Shown in pieces: positions 7,412 to 15,317 of a stretch of DNA of 40,291 bases. Below the pieces are notes generated by a model that ran no database searches, was not told the origin of the DNA, and saw only the letters and a list, made by a program, of their open reading frames with translations. The DNA is taken from NCBI GenBank assembly GCA_002706065.1, contig PAJM01000008.1, positions 1 through 40,291 on the forward strand, read 5' to 3'. Source of the DNA: Methanobacteriota archaeon. GTDB lineage: Archaea > Thermoplasmatota > Poseidoniia > Poseidoniales > Poseidoniaceae. Position 1 is the first letter of the stretch. Every line of letters starts with the position of its first letter. A program made the translations under genes and the position numbers.

Positions 7412-8677
7412 ATGAGCGATAGCCCGGAAGGGACCGGACCCATTCACATCATGGGTGCAGGGTTGTCAGGATTAGCATCTGCTATTATTCTCGCAAAGGC
7501 AGGAAAAGAAGTGCATGTGCATGATATTCGAGCAGATTCTGGTGCACGATTCGATGGGGATTTCCAAGCGCTTGAAAATTGGTCAATGGATGTTGACTTC
7601 TTTCAACAGTTGGAGGAATGGGGCTTTGATGCATCCGAGTTCAGAGCGACGGAATTCCAAGTAGTTGATCTCATCCATCCTGACGATGTCATCACGCAAC
7701 CAAAGAGCGACAGGGTTGCATACCGGATTGTTGAGCGTGGTACGGCCGATCACACCATTGACCAAGGTATGAAGCGACAAGCCATCGCTGCAGGCGCAAC
7801 AATTCATTACAAATCTCGAGTTGCAGAGAAAGATTGCACGATCATTGCATGCGGGCCAAAAAGAACCTCAGCCGTGGCATACGGTGAGATTTTCAAGACC
7901 TCTCATCCGAATCATATCGCTTTCCAAATGAATGACAAGTTAGCCCCAGGCGCTTACTCATACCTCATCATTGTCAACGGCGTTGGTCTGATTTGCACAT
8001 GTTTGTGGAGAAAACAATCGAAGAGTGAACGTTTCCTCAATGAAACCATTGCGTGGTATGAAAAGCATTACCCGGACCTTGACAGGATGCCAATTAAGCG
8101 CGTCGGCGGTAAAGGCGACTTCACCATCAATCAACGATACAAGCAAGATGGTCGATACTATGTTGGAGAGTCAGGAGGTCTTCAGGATTTCATGTGGGGT
8201 TTTGGAATGCGCATGGCCGTATGGTCTGGCGTTCTCGCAGCGAAGGACATACTGGGTGAATGCGATTATGAAACCGAAGTTCGCAAACAGTTGCTCCCTT
8301 ATGTCCGAACAAGTGTTGCCAATCGGTGGCTCATGAATCGAGTGGGCGATGGTATGTTCAAGCGAATGTGTCGTCGATGGATGAAGGATCAAAAGAAACG
8401 AGGCGATGGTTTGGTTTGGATTGGGAAATTGTTCAAACCATCATGGTACAAGACTCTGCTTTACCATCTTGTCACACCATTCATGCTCGAAAAAGACCCG
8501 AAAGCAATGGGTCGTGGTGTCCGACGCATGCCGTTCCGGAAAGCGAAATCGAGGGACGTCTGGGAACAGTCCCCTGAAGCTGAAAAAATCGGCAAACAGT
8601 GGGACGAAATCCGACGAGGTGGTGGCAAGATTTCCTTTGCCAATGATTCAGATGATTCGAGCATTTCCAGCGAGTAG
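7412..8677 (+). CDS. FAD-dependent oxidoreductase, geranylgeranyl-reductase-like
   Basis: The 421-aa protein starts with a Rossmann FAD-binding motif, IMGAGLSGLASAIILAKAGKEVHVHD. It has a second FAD-contact segment, YYVGESGGLQDFMWGFGMRM, in the place of the GDAAG motif of the geranylgeranyl reductase / FixC group. Archaeal members reduce the double bonds of isoprenoid lipid chains or quinone side chains; the exact substrate is not decidable here. The last about 60 residues are basic, then Ser/Asp-rich and low-complexity. Start ATG 7412 places the FAD motif 14 residues in; the longer start at 7337 would cross the moaE start region. Confidence 0.78.
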   Translation: MSDSPEGTGPIHIMGAGLSGLASAIILAKAGKEVHVHDIRADSGARFDGDFQALENWSMDVDFFQQLEEWGFDASEFRATEFQVVDLIHPDDVITQPKSDRVAYRIVERGTADHTIDQGMKRQAIAAGATIHYKSRVAEKDCTIIACGPKRTSAVAYGEIFKTSHPNHIAFQMNDKLAPGAYSYLIIVNGVGLICTCLWRKQSKSERFLNETIAWYEKHYPDLDRMPIKRVGGKGDFTINQRYKQDGRYYVGESGGLQDFMWGFGMRMAVWSGVLAAKDILGECDYETEVRKQLLPYVRTSVANRWLMNRVGDGMFKRMCRRWMKDQKKRGDGLVWIGKLFKPSWYKTLLYHLVTPFMLEKDPKAMGRGVRRMPFRKAKSRDVWEQSPEAEKIGKQWDEIRRGGGKISFANDSDDSSISSE

Positions 8678-8691
8678 ACGCGACGATTTCT

Positions 8692-8699
8692 TCATAATG
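8692..8699 (+). promoter_or_regulatory. TATA-like box for the crotonase gene
   Basis: TCATAATG is centred about 25 nt before the crotonase ATG at 8720, the spacing expected for leaderless transcription in archaea. It lies in the 42-nt gap after the flavoprotein stop, so the crotonase-aldolase pair may have its own promoter. Confidence 0.4.
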
Positions 8700-8719
8700 C
8701 AAACCGCATTCGGAAAGGC

Positions 8720-9574
8720 ATGAGCGACCTCAATTTCGAAGCCATGCCCAACAAACTCGTGAATTATGCTACACTCGATGGTATCGCTGTCATTGAATTG
8801 GCTAGTGATGCATCAGGTGAGGCTCTTACCGAAGTCAATGACCGATCACCAAACACGTACACTCACGGAATGATGAGCGACCTTGACGATGCGATTATCA
8901 AGGCCCGTTTTGATGATGATGTTTCCTGCATCGTCTTGACCGGTAACGGTTCCTCCTTCTTCTCTGCTGGTGCATCGATTAAGATGCTCAACAGTGTCTC
9001 TCCCGGATTCAAGTACAACTTCTGTCTCCACGCCAATGAGACACTTTCACGCCTTGAACAGACGCCGAAATTGGTTGTTTGTGCAATCAACGGTCACGCA
9101 GTAGGTGGCGGTCTTGAAATCGCAATGGCTGCAGACATCCGCATTGCTCGAAAGAACTCTGGCAAAGTGGGACTTCCTGAAATCAACCTTGGTGTCCTTG
9201 CAGGCACAGGTGGTACTGCCCGCTTGACTCGCTTGATTGGTAAAGCAAAGGCACTCGAGATGATGGTAACTGGAGAGTTGATGTCTTTCGAGGACGCACA
9301 TGCTCACAATCTCATCAATCACATTTGGGAAGGAGACGCTTCTGACTTCCGTCGAGACATTCTCGATTGGTGTGGTCAGTTCACTCTGCCGAACAAGGCA
9401 ACGAAGGCGGTTGGAAACATCAAGCGCTCGTGCCAAACTGGTCCAGAAATTCCGTTCGAATATCACCTTGCGCTCGAGCGTGAGTTGCAAGCTTCACTCT
9501 TCAACTCAAGCGATGCGAAGGAAGGAATTGCTGCCTACGTCGAAAAGCGAGTTGCGAACTTTACTGGTCAATGA
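8720..9574 (+). CDS. Enoyl-CoA hydratase/isomerase family protein (crotonase)
   Basis: The 284-aa protein has the crotonase fold. The oxyanion-hole strand SSFFSAGASIKML is followed by AINGHAVGGGLEIAMAADI and then KVGLPEINLGVLAGTGGTARL. Glu residues in GGGLE and LPEINLG match the two catalytic glutamates of enoyl-CoA hydratases, so hydratase activity is plausible, although the superfamily also includes isomerases and hydrolases. Its stop overlaps the aldolase start (ATGA). An N-terminal ATG at 8744 is possible, but the TATA-like box fits 8720. Confidence 0.9.
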   Translation: MSDLNFEAMPNKLVNYATLDGIAVIELASDASGEALTEVNDRSPNTYTHGMMSDLDDAIIKARFDDDVSCIVLTGNGSSFFSAGASIKMLNSVSPGFKYNFCLHANETLSRLEQTPKLVVCAINGHAVGGGLEIAMAADIRIARKNSGKVGLPEINLGVLAGTGGTARLTRLIGKAKALEMMVTGELMSFEDAHAHNLINHIWEGDASDFRRDILDWCGQFTLPNKATKAVGNIKRSCQTGPEIPFEYHLALERELQASLFNSSDAKEGIAAYVEKRVANFTGQ

Positions 9575-10512
9575 GCGTGAATGGAATGTCCGACTACCAC
9601 ATTCCTGCCGACGTTCCCGATGAATTAGCGGATACATATCTCGAGAACCTCATGGCTGCGACCTGTGGTACAGGATCGATGAATCTGTTTGCTTGTGATC
9701 AAAAAATCGAGCATCTCAATGATGACTTCTACGATGGTGGGAATACAATCCCGCTTTCATCAAATGACCCTGGGCATTTGTTCGAAATCGGAGCACAGGC
9801 CCATCGAGAAGGTACAGTTGGTGTCCTCGCAGCACAAGGAGGACTCGTCTCGTTGTATGGGCGCGATCACCCCGATGTACCCTATCTGGTCAAATTGAAT
9901 TCCAAATCACACCTCGTCAAAACCAAGCAACGAGATCCTGTGAGTCTCGCAATGTGGGACATGGACGATGTGATGTCATTGGTTTCCAATGGCCTCAACG
10001 TTGTTGGAATCGGTTATACGATTTACATTGGTAGTGAATATGAGCACGAGATGCTGACTGAGGCTGCACACTTCATTCGACAAGCCCACGAGGAAGGAAT
10101 GATTGCTGTCGTATGGATGTACCCTCGCGGTAAAGCAGTCGAAGATGAGAAAGATCCTCAATTAATATCTGGAGCTGCAGGGGTCGCTGCGTGCATCGGT
10201 GCCGACTTTGCTAAGGTCAATTATCCACGAGCATGGGACGGAATGACCCAACCAGAATCCCTCAAGGTCGCAGTTGAGGCCGCTGGTCGATGTGGCATCA
10301 TTTGTTCTGGCGGTGGAACGCTTCCTGCGCATGACTTCTTGCAGCGTTTGTGGGATCAAATCAACGTCAGTGGATGCAAAGGTGCTGCTACTGGACGAAA
10401 CATCCATCAGAAGTCAACCGAAGAAGCAGTTCGAATGACTGCTGCTTGTCATGCAATCATTTCGCAAGGTGCAAGCGTTGATGAGGCAATGGATATTTTC
10501 CAAGGCAATTGA
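9571..10512 (+). CDS. Class I fructose-bisphosphate aldolase, DhnA/archaeal type
   Basis: The 313-aa TIM-barrel protein matches the archaeal/FbaB-type class I aldolases. It has FACDQKIEHLNDDF near the start, then VGIGYTIYIGSEYEHEML and AVVWMYPRGKAV. GADFAKVNYP contains the Schiff-base lysine, and CSGGG is the C-terminal phosphate-binding loop. The enzyme interconverts fructose-1,6-bisphosphate with two triose phosphates. A related DeoC/DhnA-family aldolase with another substrate is possible. Translation is coupled to the crotonase gene by a 4-nt overlap. GlpX at 3698 would take the next gluconeogenic step. Confidence 0.87.
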   Translation: MSVNGMSDYHIPADVPDELADTYLENLMAATCGTGSMNLFACDQKIEHLNDDFYDGGNTIPLSSNDPGHLFEIGAQAHREGTVGVLAAQGGLVSLYGRDHPDVPYLVKLNSKSHLVKTKQRDPVSLAMWDMDDVMSLVSNGLNVVGIGYTIYIGSEYEHEMLTEAAHFIRQAHEEGMIAVVWMYPRGKAVEDEKDPQLISGAAGVAACIGADFAKVNYPRAWDGMTQPESLKVAVEAAGRCGIICSGGGTLPAHDFLQRLWDQINVSGCKGAATGRNIHQKSTEEAVRMTAACHAIISQGASVDEAMDIFQGN

Positions 10513-10543
10513 ACCAACTCTGTTTAATGCAGACTGAACAAGG

Positions 10544-10550
10544 CTTTATT
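10544..10550 (+). promoter_or_regulatory. TATA-like box for the DUF2892 gene
   Basis: CTTTATT is centred 27 nt before the ATG at 10574, which suggests a leaderless transcript. It is the loop of a small inverted repeat, AGGC/GCCT (10541-10554). Confidence 0.4.
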
Positions 10551-10573
10551 GCCTGAAGTTTGGATTTTCCATC

Positions 10574-10810
10574 ATGAAAAACGTCGGTGGTGCAGAGAGA
10601 ATCGCTCGTGCACTGTTCGGTTCGAGTTTTGTTTTACTCGATTTTTTTGCAAACATCCAACTTGAACTCGTGTTCTTAGTGGTTGGACTGTGGGGCGTGA
10701 TCACATCAGCTCTCGGCTACTGCCCCTTTAATGGCATCATGGGAAGAAATACATGCGCCATCAAGTATGATGATTCGCCCACAGAAGATGTGGTTGCAGA
10801 ATCAGTCTAG
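10574..10810 (+). CDS. DUF2892 (YgaP-type) small membrane protein
   Basis: The 78-aa protein begins MKNVGGAERIARALFGSSFV and has two hydrophobic helices (about 11-27 and 31-47). These are followed by the family's ALGYCPFNGIMGRNTC segment with two cysteines. DUF2892 domains occur alone or fused to rhodanese in YgaP; the standalone function is unknown. The gene stop overlaps the stop of the convergent winged-helix gene by 4 nt. Confidence 0.85.
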   Translation: MKNVGGAERIARALFGSSFVLLDFFANIQLELVFLVVGLWGVITSALGYCPFNGIMGRNTCAIKYDDSPTEDVVAESV

Positions 10811-11133
10811 TTCTTCTTCATGTCATCGCCCATGGTAATGTTGCCTTGTTGGTCGATGATGATTGGAGTTCCTTCTTTCCAGCCAGGGCAGTTGTCTTCT
10901 ACCCAGATGCGGGTTGCCCATTCGCAGATGTCGTATCCACCGGATAGAATGCCTGAGCGCTTGATGTAGCCGACTTTGACGATGTCTTTGTCCTTGGAGA
11001 GAACGTTGCCAAGTTGTTGACTTGTTGTCCCATGACGCATGGTGCTGTTGATGTGTTCTAGAATCTCTGCGGTGTTTCGTGGTCGATCGCCTAGGAATTT
11101 CTTGATTTTTTCTCGTATGCGTACAGTTTTCAT
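10807..11133 (-). CDS. Small winged-helix-like DNA-binding protein
   Basis: The 108-aa protein starts MKTVRIREKIKKFLGDRPRN. It continues NTAEILEHINSTMRHGTTSQQLGNVLSKDKDIVKVGYI, which reads as a winged helix with a helix-turn-helix at about 17-45 and a wing near 50-65. The C-terminal part (WATRIWVEDNCPGW) is not recognised. The start is fixed by a strong Shine-Dalgarno, AAAGGAGGA (minus strand 11149-11141), 7 nt before ATG 11133. The longer in-frame start at 11226 lacks such a site. It is divergent from the 840-aa protein gene, also with an N-terminal winged helix, across a repeat-rich gap it may control (inference). Confidence 0.75.
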   Translation of the reverse strand: MKTVRIREKIKKFLGDRPRNTAEILEHINSTMRHGTTSQQLGNVLSKDKDIVKVGYIKRSGILSGGYDICEWATRIWVEDNCPGWKEGTPIIIDQQGNITMGDDMKKN

Positions 11134-11140
11134 GTTCTTG

Positions 11141-11149
11141 TCCTCCTTT
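11141..11149 (-). promoter_or_regulatory. Strong Shine-Dalgarno for the small winged-helix gene
   Basis: AAAGGAGGA on the minus strand is nearly a full complement of the archaeal 16S rRNA 3' end and lies 7 nt before ATG 11133. This shows the transcript is leadered and chooses the shorter start. Confidence 0.7.
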
Positions 11150-11226
11150 GAATTTCGCTTTTCGCTCATTGGCGATGTCGCTATTTTCAAGGAGCGAGGC
11201 CACTCATATAACCGTTCCTCCATCAA

Positions 11227-11405
11227 ATGACGAGTTTGTTACCATTAATGACGAAAATCAGTGTACTTTTTACACGTATGTTCACTGGATGTAAGTGAAA
11301 TCTCACAATTCCAGTGGAAAGTAGTAACTAAATGTAAGTAATTATCGTGTTATTAGGCAACAAATAAAAAGGAGTCTCTTTAGAGCGTAACAGAAGTGAC
11401 TCATC
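11227..11405. other. AT-rich divergent intergenic region with ORB-like inverted repeats
   Basis: This gap between two divergent DNA-binding-protein genes holds several symmetries. GTGTA/TACAC (11261-11275) forms a 5-bp stem. CACTGGA (11283-11289) is the reverse complement of TCCAGTG (11310-11316), with an inner GTGA/TCAC pair (11294-11297, 11302-11305). ATGTAAGT is repeated at 11289-11296 and 11332-11339. TTCCAGTGGAAA (11309-11320) matches the dyad core of archaeal origin recognition boxes. The region could be a divergent promoter/operator, an Orc1-binding site, or both. Confidence 0.5.
11362..11370 (+). promoter_or_regulatory. TATA box upstream of the 840-aa protein gene
   Basis: AAATAAAAA lies about 40 nt upstream of the ATG at 11406, predicting a leader of roughly 10-15 nt. 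The leader would include AAGTGA (11394-11399), a weak Shine-Dalgarno. Confidence 0.4.
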
Positions 11406-13928
11406 ATGCCAAGGAAGACAATTCGAAGTCGTTACCAGCGACGTATTCTCGATTGGCTCCTTGATGGGGGTGGAACGGTATCCCAGGCTTCAGAAGCACT
11501 GGGTATTGCCATGCCTCATGCATCACTGGCGATGCGGCAATTGAGGGAATTGAATGAGGTGCAGAGGGATGATACAGCATCGATACGAGGGGCTATCCAT
11601 CGATTAACACCTTCTGGAGCCGATCATTTACTTCGGGATCTTATCGAACGTGTGCGTCAACATGTCAGTACGGTGCCAACTGGAATGAATGCAGTTGTGT
11701 TATCCAACGACCATTCAAGCGTCGTTCTTGGAGTGCTTTCCACACCCTCATCGAGACTGATCTCCTTGCCCCGTAGAACCGAATTGTTGGAGCAAGATGT
11801 CCATTTCGCTTCCAGTGGAAAAGGAGGGGGGCTTTGGGCCATCCAACGAGGGTCATCCATTCACTGGATTTCACTCGCGACATTCGAATCAACATCAGCA
11901 CCATCCACTCCAATCGAAGGGACATTGACTGCGTTCGCTACTCAGACGGAATCAATCGGAATTCTTCGGCTTCGTTTGCTCGACCAATCCGACACATGGG
12001 GTGTTGCTAACGGTACATGGATCCGACTCAGCCCGAGAGAAACCGAAGGGCCATCACAGCTTCAAATCGGTGAACATGCCATCGGCCAGGTTGTTGGTAC
12101 ACCGTTCTCGGTACGGCCAGAGCATGGATTGTATGCGCACTTGCCTTCCTCAGTCGACCGGACATTGTTGGTATCGTCACTGGGAAATCGTGCACAACTC
12201 ATGACGGAATCGATGTCGTTCTCCAATCATCGCTCCTTGCCAATCGATATACTCGGGCCTTGGATGAAGAAGCGTCATCCACGCTTGTCTTCGACCAAAC
12301 GGAAGGCCCGATTGCGTTCATTGACACGCTGGCTCATCTCGGGCCGAGGGAAACAACCGCATCTGAACCTGCGTAGAGCGTTGCTTGCAGACTTTGGTGA
12401 GCGTACCTGGAAGGAACATTCCAATGCAATTGATGTTGTGCTTTTGGATGGTATCTCGCAGCATGGAGCTACATGCATCGTTGAATGGATGCTCGAATCA
12501 ACGAATTTTGATATGGTGGTTGAATGGCCTTGGGCCGAGCTTGATGATCCTGCGTTGATGGAACGTCTTCTCGCGTCAGGACGTTGCCGCGCCCTCATCA
12601 CTTCTCGAGGAGAAGCAAAGGAATTCTCTAGTAAGACAGCCACGGTTTTGTCCACAGAACAACTTGCAACAATCACCTATCGTCCTCAAGAATCCTACGA
12701 TTTCCCTGTTCATCTTGCGCGAGCAGTGACACGCACAGAACCAGAAGCAACGCGTGAGGGTTTACCTGCAAATGCAGGCGAGCTCCTCGAGTGGTTCCAA
12801 TCTGGAGGATTGGATGAGAATGTTTTGACAAGTCAAGACAATGAATTGAAGCAAGTCAGACACCACATTCGTCAAGCGATGCGGATGTTCCCTCATGGAA
12901 ATTCTGATTACTCCAATTCAGTGGAGAGAGAGGTTCCCCTTGCTGCTTGGATCGCAAGTCCTGAAGCGGAACGGCCTGCACGATGGAAACGAATCTCGGC
13001 TGTGTTACCGCACGGTTGGATTGACTTGATTTCAGTAGATGCGCTTGAGGTTGTGGAATTGGTAAAAGCCATGACTCAAACCGATACTGAGTGGAAACAA
13101 AAAGCGGCGCGACAGGTCACTCATGCCTTTGATTCGAACTCATCACTGTTGGTTGATCTTGTTCCGCTTCTCGAAATTGATGCCTACAAAACAATGGCTG
13201 CGCACATTCTTCTTCTTTCCAGCAGAAGGCATCGAACGGAATTGAAATCCATCCTCCCCAAAGCAGCAACCGTTTGGTTGGATGCGCCTTACGATGAGGT
13301 GCATGTGCTGAGCGCACTCTTCGAGAATAGTGCTGCTTCATTGACGGGGCAGGATCAACTCTTGCACCGATTCCTCAAGGGTTCAAGCGTACATCCACGA
13401 GGTTCTGTGCTGCGAACGTGGTCCGATCTGCTTACCCTTTTGGATGATGGAGCGCCTATTCCGCTTGATTTGATGCGAACCTGCATCAATGTCCTCCCAG
13501 AACAATGGTGGTCGACATGGTCATTGGAATGGCTCGACGCTCAACTTTCAACTGCAGGCGGACGTGAATGGCTTGCACATCATCCCAAAATTTGGCCAGC
13601 CCTAATCTTCAGGCCAAAGGGAGAATCTCTCGGATTACCCGGCTATGTGCGACACCATCAGGGATATGCTGAACGAACGAACTTGAAACTCAACTTGCTG
13701 ATGGTTCCAGAGGGACCCGGTACTGCTGCTTTGATGGATGTGCACGATATGATTCAACGCTTGGAACATGACAGTTCAGTCCATCAAGGTCGCCTTCATC
13801 CACTCGTTGGTTGGTTGTCATGCGATGTCGAAACATGGCCTGATTTCACGATGGAAGAATTGCTTGACGGGCACCATGACATCGCCAAGTTACTGATTGG
13901 ACAGGCCATGTTACGACGAATGCAGTGA
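11406..13928 (+). CDS. Large uncharacterised protein with N-terminal winged helix
   Basis: I do not recognise this 840-aa protein. Residues about 1-75 look like a MarR/ArsR-type winged helix: RRILDWLLDGGGTVSQASEALGIAMPHASLAMRQLREL, then a wing ending HRLTPSGADHLL. The rest has no signal peptide, membrane helix or clear nucleotide-binding motif. It includes a basic patch at about 290-330 (KKRHPRLSSTKRKARLRSLTRW), and residues 500-830 are largely helical and Trp-rich. The layout suggests a DNA-bound protein with a large sensing or scaffolding body. It stands alone, with its own TATA box, divergent from the small winged-helix gene and upstream of a 350-nt non-coding gap. Confidence 0.75.
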   Translation: MPRKTIRSRYQRRILDWLLDGGGTVSQASEALGIAMPHASLAMRQLRELNEVQRDDTASIRGAIHRLTPSGADHLLRDLIERVRQHVSTVPTGMNAVVLSNDHSSVVLGVLSTPSSRLISLPRRTELLEQDVHFASSGKGGGLWAIQRGSSIHWISLATFESTSAPSTPIEGTLTAFATQTESIGILRLRLLDQSDTWGVANGTWIRLSPRETEGPSQLQIGEHAIGQVVGTPFSVRPEHGLYAHLPSSVDRTLLVSSLGNRAQLMTESMSFSNHRSLPIDILGPWMKKRHPRLSSTKRKARLRSLTRWLISGRGKQPHLNLRRALLADFGERTWKEHSNAIDVVLLDGISQHGATCIVEWMLESTNFDMVVEWPWAELDDPALMERLLASGRCRALITSRGEAKEFSSKTATVLSTEQLATITYRPQESYDFPVHLARAVTRTEPEATREGLPANAGELLEWFQSGGLDENVLTSQDNELKQVRHHIRQAMRMFPHGNSDYSNSVEREVPLAAWIASPEAERPARWKRISAVLPHGWIDLISVDALEVVELVKAMTQTDTEWKQKAARQVTHAFDSNSSLLVDLVPLLEIDAYKTMAAHILLLSSRRHRTELKSILPKAATVWLDAPYDEVHVLSALFENSAASLTGQDQLLHRFLKGSSVHPRGSVLRTWSDLLTLLDDGAPIPLDLMRTCINVLPEQWWSTWSLEWLDAQLSTAGGREWLAHHPKIWPALIFRPKGESLGLPGYVRHHQGYAERTNLKLNLLMVPEGPGTAALMDVHDMIQRLEHDSSVHQGRLHPLVGWLSCDVETWPDFTMEELLDGHHDIAKLLIGQAMLRRMQ

Positions 13929-14016
13929 ATTCCGATGAATTGAAATGTAACATGTGAGAGGGTTGGTCGCCGTACGTGCAACATCAGCCTGAGCTACTGT
14001 GAAATTGCAATGACGT

Positions 14017-14222
14017 CTGATACCAATGATACGGTCCGCTATCGAAGACTGGGACGACCCTTCGGGGAGTGACTTCCGGTGCAAAAGCGGAAACCCGGGC
14101 TGGACTATGGGTCCTCGATCGACTTCGGAATGAAATCGAGACAACCGACCGGCTCTACAGTACGCCCTGGTACCGAGGGTCAGGCCTTCGAGGAAACAAT
14201 GAACAAGGCCGTTAGGTATCAG
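14017..14222 (+). ncRNA. Putative structured non-coding RNA in a 348-nt gap
   Basis: No convincing protein is encoded between 13929 and 14276. The gap holds nested complementary segments. A closing stem pairs CTGATACC (14017-14024) with GGTATCAG (14215-14222). A second stem pairs ACGGTC (14031-14036) with GGCCGT (14207-14212), including a U-G pair that only works on the plus strand. Internal hairpins are CCC-UUCG-GGG (14058-14067), TTCCG/CGGAA (14074-14092), CTCGAT/ATCGAG (14114-14140), CCCT/AGGG (14165-14179) and GGCCTT/AAGGCC (14183-14210, which competes with the second stem). It lacks the conserved cores of RNase P RNA and SRP RNA. It could be a stand-alone RNA or a leader of the downstream CoA gene. 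Strand and ends are uncertain. Confidence 0.5.
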
Positions 14223-14276
14223 GGCACAGCTTTTCACACTATTTTCTTCATTTGAAGCGATGTCATCAAAGGCTTC

Positions 14277-15317
14277 ATGCTTCAGCCAACCAACATGCAA
14301 GCGGACCGTTCATTCCGTCGATGTCTCATCGGCGGAACATTCGACCGTTTTCATTCAGGCCATCAGTTGCTCATCCAAACAGCTCTCCGTCAAGCCGATT
14401 TCATTGAAGTTCATGTCACCAACGATGAGATGGCCATGAGCAAAAGTGGATGGATTCAATCCCTTGACGATCGAATGGAATCCTTGCTTGGCTGGTTAAG
14501 TGAGAATGCACATTTGCGTTATGAAGTCCATGTGCTCAATGATGTCCATGGTCCTGCTCCAACTCATCGAACCGCGGACAGCATCGTTGCGACGGTGGAA
14601 ACAATTCCCAGATGCCATCAGATCAATGAACAACGATACGAGAATGGCCTCCCACCGTTATCAATACTTGAGGCACCTCACCTCAACGATGAACTGGGTG
14701 GGATTCTTTCGTCAAGCCGAATTCGACGTGGCCTTATCGACAGGGAGGGTCACCCTTGGATTCCTCCTTCTTACGAAGGAAAAGTACTGCGAATGCCTTC
14801 GATCTTAGATGATGAATTCAAAACGCCAATGGGAGAATTGTATGAAGGACCGGAGGATGCACCCGAGGTCGCTCTCTCAGCAATGCTTGAAGCGTTGCCA
14901 ACAACTCACGGCTCCCTTGTTGCAGTTGGTGATGTTACAGTGAAAGGACTCATGGAGATGGGTATTTTGCCGGACGTTGCCTTTGTAGATGGGCAAACCA
15001 AACGAGAAGCATTGGAAGAATCCTTACAGGTTCGCAAAGAAGACTTCCCACTTCGAAAGAGCATCAGCAATCCACCAGGGCAGCTAACACCAGCCTTGTT
15101 GGAGGCAGTTCGTTGGTCCTTCGAGCAGGATGAACCGGTTCTCATCGATGTCGATGGCGAGGAAGACCTCGCCCCGATGTTTGTGCTTGCTACGGCTCCG
15201 CTCGGTACCATCGTCGTCTACGGGCAACCAAGGAAAGGTGTTGTAATGCGCATTTTGGATTTGGAAGCAAAACACCGTGCAAGGAACCTTCTCGTTCATT
15301 TTGAGGCCGAACAATGA
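14277..15317 (+). CDS. Fused phosphopantetheine adenylyltransferase / GTP-dependent dephospho-CoA kinase (DUF359)
   Basis: The 346-aa protein joins two CoA-synthesis enzymes. Residues about 15-165 are an archaeal PPAT nucleotidyltransferase: IGGTFDRFHSGHQ carries the HxGH nucleotide site (H26, H29), and SSSRIRRG is the C-terminal substrate loop. Residues about 185-345 match DUF359, shown in archaea to be a GTP-dependent dephospho-CoA kinase, with VAVGDVTVKGLMEMGILPDV and AFVDGQTKRE. Together they would convert 4'-phosphopantetheine to CoA. In most archaea these are separate genes. ATG 14295 is an alternative start. The stop overlaps the glycosyltransferase start (ATGA). Confidence 0.88.
   Translation: MLQPTNMQADRSFRRCLIGGTFDRFHSGHQLLIQTALRQADFIEVHVTNDEMAMSKSGWIQSLDDRMESLLGWLSENAHLRYEVHVLNDVHGPAPTHRTADSIVATVETIPRCHQINEQRYENGLPPLSILEAPHLNDELGGILSSSRIRRGLIDREGHPWIPPSYEGKVLRMPSILDDEFKTPMGELYEGPEDAPEVALSAMLEALPTTHGSLVAVGDVTVKGLMEMGILPDVAFVDGQTKREALEESLQVRKEDFPLRKSISNPPGQLTPALLEAVRWSFEQDEPVLIDVDGEEDLAPMFVLATAPLGTIVVYGQPRKGVVMRILDLEAKHRARNLLVHFEAEQ

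Noticed and set aside
13929-14016. C/D-box sRNA suggested by CGATGA and CTGA
   Set aside because: Boxes are imperfect, spacing is irregular and no C'/D' pair is clear.
14017-14222. RNase P RNA or SRP (7S) RNA
   Set aside because: On neither strand is the GAGGAAAGTCC / ACAGAA core of RNase P or the GGAAG...AGCAG SRP54-binding motif present.
13911-14300. 129-codon open frame on the minus strand across the 13.9-14.3 kb gap
   Set aside because: The translation looks random, has no ribosome-binding site and overlaps two real genes; the pairing pattern suits an RNA better.
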